Part shown: positions 60,080 through 64,000 of the stretch, one piece after another | How the letters are laid out: each line of letters starts with the position of its first letter | Position numbering within the stretch: the stretch's first letter is position 1 | DNA from: Leucaena leucocephala | Taxonomy: Eukaryota > Streptophyta > Magnoliopsida > Fabales > Fabaceae | Direction of reading: 5' to 3' | DNA length: 64,000 nucleotides | Assembly: GCA_037074615.1 (NCBI GenBank) | Contig: CM073519.1 | Coordinates: 30,401,001-30,465,000, forward strand | The notes under the pieces: generated by a model | What the model was told of the DNA's origin: nothing | The model's database searches: none | The model's input: the letters and a program-made list of their open reading frames with translations, nothing else | Translations under genes and position numbers: made by a program

Positions 60080-60990
60080 TTCAATTTTAGTGTTTCAAGA
60101 CCTTATATGATTTCAACTTTTTATCTATAGGGTTTGAAATTGGTTGTGTTTCAGAAAATAATACATGAACAGACTCTTCTATTGTAAAAGTTCTTTTTCT
60201 AAAATGCTTGTATGCTTTACTACTAAAAGAATAACCAAGAAAAATACCCTCATCAGATTTAAGATCAAATTTACCCAACTTTTCTTTTATGTTGTTGTGG
60301 ATAAAACATTTACTCTGAAGATCCTCAAATGAGTGAGATTAGGCTTACGTCCTTTGTAGAGCTTATATGGTGTCTTACTGAGTAGTGGTCTGATGTACAC
60401 TCTGTTGGATATGTAACTTGCTGTGTTCACAACCTTTGCCTAGAAAAGTCGTGAGGCACCCTTGTTATTAAGCATCGCTCTAGCTGTCTCAGTAAGGACT
60501 CTATTTTTCCTTTCAATAACTCCATTTTGTTGTGATGTTCTTGGTACAGAGAAGTTATGATCTATCCCATAATTGTTAAAAAATTCAATAAATTCAGTGT
60601 TATCGAATTCTCCCCGTGATTAGTCCTCATAAACACAATAGAAATACATTTCTCATTTTGCACATTTTTGGCAAACATAACAAAAGCATTAAAAGTCGCA
60701 TCTTTAGATAAAAGAAATAAAGTCTAGGTAAATCTCGAATAGTTACCAGCTATCACTAGAGTATATAAGTTTTCTCTAAAAAAGTTTATTCTTGATAGAC
60801 CAACAAATCCATATGGAGTAATTGAAGTGGTCTCACAGTTGAGACTTCCTTCTTTGATTTAAAAGATGGCTTTACTTGTTTTCCTTTTTGACAAGCTTCA
60901 CAAACAATATTGATTTCAATTTTAACTTTAGGTAAACCAATTACTAAATCTTTCTTAACTAATTTTGAAACCTAATGCATATTTACATGA
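60080..60990 (-). pseudogene. SIRE-like copia integrase (broken)
   Basis: Minus strand: RGEFDNTEFIEFFNNYGIDH, SVPRTSQQNGVIERKNRVLT, ARAMLNNKGASRLF, YISNRVYIRPLLSKTPYKLY, then GKFDLKSDEGIFLGYSFSSK (60087-60278 open). These match the copia integrase core and C-terminal region; the SRGEFDN and QQNGVIERKN motifs carry the second acid and the Glu. Frames shift several times. Confidence 0.9.
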
Positions 60991-60999
60991 GCTAATCTC

Positions 61000-61420
61000 T
61001 TGTGCTATAATCAACCTTCAAATTTACTAAGAAAGCAGTTTTCAAGTGAATTTGAATGAATAGAAATAGTATAATAGTTACCATCCCTTAGAGAATGAAG
61101 TTTTGCATTCAAGCTTTCATTGTTGAGTGGAAGATCTTTCTTGCTTACTATCAGGCATTCCTCTGGGTCAAAAATTATCCAATTGTCTTTATCTGTAGTT
61201 TGACTCATACTGAAGAGGTTGTGGCATAATCCTTCTACATAGTATACATCTTCCACTTTCACCCCTTCTTTACTACCAACTTCTCCAATCCCAGCAATCT
61301 TCCTGGATTAATTTCCTTTGCAGCTTACTTTGCCACCTTCCTTATGATGAAGCTTGAGGAACTTCTCTGTGTCTTTAGCCATATGTCTGGAGCATCCACT
61401 ATCAATATACAACTTGTTGG
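61000..61420 (-). pseudogene. SIRE-like copia protease end and GAG-pre-integrase
   Basis: Minus strand LYIDSGCSRHMAKDTEKFLK (protease active site DSG intact), then KVEDVYYVEGLCHNLFSMSQ and YYTISIHSNSLENCFLSKFE, open from 61262 to 61011. The order protease then pre-integrase before integrase is the copia order. Confidence 0.9.
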
Positions 61421-61539
61421 TCTTGGATGTTTTAAGACAAACCTTAAACAAAATCATTTGACTTTAAGTACCTAGATTTCCTTGGATCTTTTTTGGTTAG
61501 TTTGGATTACCTTAGCTACATAAGTGCCTTTTGGAACCT

Positions 61540-62056
61540 ATTTCAATGTGCCATAAGGTCAGTTTTTCTTGTGATAACAAGAAACAGTAGAATGACCCTT
61601 GTGATTGCAATATGAGAAAAGAGCAAATGTATTTCATGTATGTACAATATGTCTAAATTAATGCAGATATGATTTCTTGCCTAACTTTTTCCCTCTGTGT
61701 TTATCTAGATTAGGATCATATCCTATTCTAGACTTATCAGAGACACATCTCTAATTTCCAAGTATAACATTGAGCATTTCACTACCTTGACCGAATTTTT
61801 TGAGAGTTTTAGTTAACTCTCTATTTTTCTTTTCTAATTTCTCACACTTGGCACATTTTGATATAACCTAATGTATCACACTTACCTTTTCTTCTAAACT
61901 TTGAATTTTCTTCTTAGAGTTTGCTAACTCTTTTGCTAATTTTATGAATTCAGAATGCAATTCATTATATTCAGAAAGTAATTCATCATAAGTAGATTCA
62001 ACATTTATTACCCTATATGTCTCTGAGTCATTTTCTTCTTGGGCGACTAAAAACAC
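61540..62056 (-). pseudogene. SIRE-like copia gag C-terminus (5'-truncated)
   Basis: Minus strand: FLVAQEENDSETYRVINVES, then a Glu/Leu/Lys heptad-like coiled coil (YDELLSEYNELHSEFIKLAK, KKIQSLEEKVSVIH) down to 61868. A decayed zinc knuckle (SYCNHKGHSTVSCYHKK) lies near 61590, with its first Cys position lost. The capsid N-terminal half is absent: similarity stops at about 62057 against AT-rich sequence, so the element is truncated there. Confidence 0.82.
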
Positions 62057-62208
62057 AAGAAAATGATATTTTTAATATTTTAATTCATATAATAAATTAA
62101 AGCATAAAGTAAATAAAACTACTAAAATAATGCCTATTAAACATGATAAATTCCTTAAAATATATAGAAAATAATATGATAAAATAGGGATTCATCACAC
62201 ACATAAAC
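62057..62208. other. AT-rich segment 5' of the chitinase pseudogene
   Basis: 152 bp, very AT-rich, between the truncated gag and the chitinase start codon. It may hold the remains of the chitinase promoter and 5' UTR; no clear TATA box or TSD seen. Confidence 0.4.
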
Positions 62209-62890
62209 ATGGCTTCTGTTAAACAAACTTTTCTTTTGTTACTACCTCTTTTGATAATTTCTTTCTTTGTCAAGAGGTCCTTTGCTGATGAAATCATTGT
62301 GTATTGGAAAATGGCAATGAAAGATCCCTCTTCGATTATTACAATAGTGGAAACTACCAATTTATTAACATAAGTTTCTTGGCCATTGTTGGCAATGGCT
62401 AAATGCCATAACTAAACCTCACTAGCAACTATGATAGCACTACAAGTGCGTGTGTTGTGCTTAGTACTGAAATCAAAGCTTGCTAGTCCAGAGGTATCAA
62501 AGTGCTTTTCTCCCTTGGTGGTGGCTCTGGAGACTACTCTCTTACCTCCATTGAGGAGGCCAACCAGCTTGCTAACTACCTCTAGAACAACTTCCTTAGA
62601 GTAAGTTCCAGCTCATGGCTCCTGAGTGATATAGTTTAAACAGCAATGACATTGAGGCCAGTAGAGGATAACATTGAGATGAGCTCACTAGAGCTATAAA
62701 GTAGTTAATTTGATGAGTCTATAAAGCCGTAATGTCTATTATAGACCCTCACTTGAATACTGACATCAAAATTTGCTTGTTCTACTATATTTGGGTTTAA
62801 TTTTATAACAATCCTCAATGCATGTATACCACTAGGAACACTAACAATCTTTTGAGTTCATGGAACCAATGGAATGTTGGTGAAATATGT
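62209..62890 (+). pseudogene. Class III (GH18, hevamine-like) chitinase pseudogene
   Basis: The start at 62209-62211 gives a signal-peptide-like MASVKQTFLLLLPLLIISFF ending near SFADEIIVYW. A deletion of about 4 bases after IIVYW shifts the frame. Then NGNERSLFDYYNSGNYQFIN, LNLTSNYDSTTSACVVLSTE, IKVLFSLGGGSGDYSLTS (GH18 SLGGG strand), NDIEASRG (remnant of the catalytic DxxDxDxE site) and NNPQCMYTTRNTNNLLSSWN follow. The last part matches the hevamine WVQFYNNPPCQY region. Such enzymes are secreted or vacuolar and cut chitin (and lysozyme substrate). At least five stops come from Gln or Trp codons by single transitions (NG*MP*LNL, AC*SRGI, YL*NNF, WV*FYNN). The C-terminal third is not recognisable after about 62890. 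It is the only host-type gene here, and dead. Confidence 0.88.
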
Positions 62891-63490
62891 AAAATAATAA
62901 AGTATATATTTTGAGTTGTGTCAAAGGACACTGTCCTTAAGAGATATTCCAAAATCCCTCAGTAAATTAGGAAGTGACACTCCCCATGATTAAATGAACT
63001 CTTCCTGTAAGGATACAAGGTAACAGAATTAGTTAAAGATGATAAAACTCAGTGGAACAAAATATGTAAAAGGAGAAAGATCTCAACTATAATCTATTTT
63101 AATATTTCATTAACAATCCCTTTTATAGACTATGGAAGGACATGAGATATATCTTTTTGACATATGCCCTAAGACCCAAGAGTTATGTCATAAAGACGCT
63201 TCTTTCTTTGATACACCCTTACACAATATTTATAATATTTCTAACATGGAACACTGTGGAAGCAGGCTAGGTGTTCTTAGGGATTCCAATGTCTCAAGAG
63301 GTTGCCTAAGTGGAGGGTTTATTTCAGCCGATGTGATGTCTTCTCATGCTTTTTGACCATCAAGGGGTCTACTAAGTACAACATGTTATGATTTGGTGCA
63401 AATTCAACGATCTCCTAAATACAATATCTACGCATTAGGAATCAAAGGGACAAATACAATTTATAAAAAAGGAAACCACAACTAGAAAAC
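62891..63490. other. Unassigned sequence with one short open frame
   Basis: AT-rich. It contains an open plus-strand frame 63132-63356 (74 codons, starting MEGHEIYLFDICPKTQELCH) with no signal peptide, repeat or motif I recognise. It is not the missing chitinase C-terminus. I see no convincing gene. Confidence 0.35.
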
Positions 63491-63494
63491 AGAT

Positions 63495-63655
63495 TTTTTA
63501 TGGTAGTCAAAAGTCACATTTAACGATTATTTTATAAGTGGCATGAATACTATTACCTTCATAAGTTGAAGGATTTCATAGTGATTTTGTAACTATGGTG
63601 AAAAGTAACTTTTGACGATGGTTATACTATTAACAGCAGTGAAAAGTCACTAGGC
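63495..63655. repeat. Clustered AAAAGTCAC / AAAAGTAACTTTTGACGATG repeats
   Basis: AAAAGTCAC occurs at about 63508 and 63642, AAAAGTAACTTTTGACGATG at about 63600 (containing the palindromic AAAAGT...ACTTTT), and TTTAACGATTATT at about 63517. Short direct and inverted repeats of this kind resemble subterminal regions of CACTA or other TIR transposons. No terminal inverted repeat or TSD was found, so identity is open. Confidence 0.35.
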
Positions 63656-63870
63656 CAACCACCCACTATCAGCCACCACGACCACTCTTGTTGAAGGCAT
63701 TATATTTGACCTAGAGAAGAAGTCAAAGATCTGATTGAGAAGTTGAAAATCCAGAAGCTTCTGCCATTAAAACTCTTTGAGCTCCTTTCGTTAAGGACTG
63801 TAAGTTACTACCCACTATTACCCACTATGGCCACCCTCATCAAGAGTATCATACTAGATCTGGAGAAAAA
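63655..63870 (+). repeat. Diverged ~60-bp duplication
   Basis: CCCACTATCAGCCACCACGA at about 63660 and CCCACTATTACCCACTATGG at about 63815 begin two segments that stay similar through TTGACCTAGAGAAGAAG and CTAGATCTGGAGAAAAA. Each occurrence is about 60 bp, roughly 155 bp apart. Confidence 0.45.
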
Positions 63871-64000
63871 ATGGATTTGATGGAGATATTCAAGATTTAA
63901 AATAAAGAAGATAGCCCATATAATCTATTATAGTTTATAAACAACAAACGATCGACAAAAATAAGAAAAATGAGTAAATGATGAAGGAAAATGATGACTT
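63871..64000. other. Right end of window, nothing identified
   Basis: AT-rich sequence with no open frame, LTR end or repeat that I can support. Confidence 0.4.

Noticed and set aside
62097..62360. 87-codon minus-strand frame starting MVVSTIVIIE
   Set aside because: It is the antisense shadow of the chitinase pseudogene start.

Overview
This is plant nuclear DNA: AT-rich, made almost entirely of LTR retrotransposons nested inside one another, with no intact host gene and no RNA gene that I can recognise. The elements are plant chromoviruses (Ty3/gypsy with a chromodomain, Tekay/Del-like) and Ty1/copia elements. The only host-gene remnant is a class III (GH18, hevamine-type) chitinase pseudogene near the right end. 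A dicot, probably a woody one, is my guess; the species cannot be fixed from the sequence.

I resolved the nest by finding LTR ends (TG...CA), primer-binding sites complementary to initiator tRNA-Met, polypurine tracts and 5-bp target-site duplications (TSDs). I labelled the elements A to G. The outermost layer is a minus-strand SIRE-like copia element: pol at 58.4-62.06 kb, a TAATCGATTA array at 57.6-58.2 kb, and a 3' ORF region that continues at 4.87-5.16 kb and 1-1.2 kb. Solo LTR F (1216-4871, TSD aggct), carrying copia solo LTR E1 (1506-3379, TSD ttggg), interrupts it. Plus-strand chromovirus B (5159-57492) also interrupts it. B's 5' LTR is split by a complete minus-strand chromovirus A (6288-20030, TSD cttac), whose gag was in turn hit by copia remnant E2 (13047-15192). 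B lost its gag and RT where a minus-strand LTR, G (21018-51019 in three pieces), lies against it. G holds two large elements with non-coding interiors: C (21883-31265, TSD gtagc; its LTR is split by solo LTR D1, TSD aagag) and D (32333-50508, TSD atata). D's 5' LTR is split by solo LTR D3 (33990-39251, TSD gtgaa), which is split by copia solo LTR E3 (35182-37071, TSD ccaca). D's interior contains a rearranged copia remnant E4 (44013-47668). B's integrase is split by copia solo LTR E5 (51299-53231, TSD gtata).

Functionally, A (and B) carried the protein-coding machinery: gag, protease, RT/RNase H, integrase and chromodomain. C and D have no coding capacity but keep LTRs, PBS and colinear interiors, as expected of large retrotransposon derivatives (LARDs) that borrow proteins in trans. 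All gag-pol genes here are broken. Nearly every stop I read arises from CAA, CAG or TGG, and several catalytic Asp codons have become Asn, which fits decay of methylated DNA by C-to-T change. The points most worth following are the shared non-coding interior of C and D with its GCAGTTAGATCC array, a splice-donor-like site at a fixed place in the LTRs of four families, an extra ORF before gag in A, and the TAATCGATTA array.
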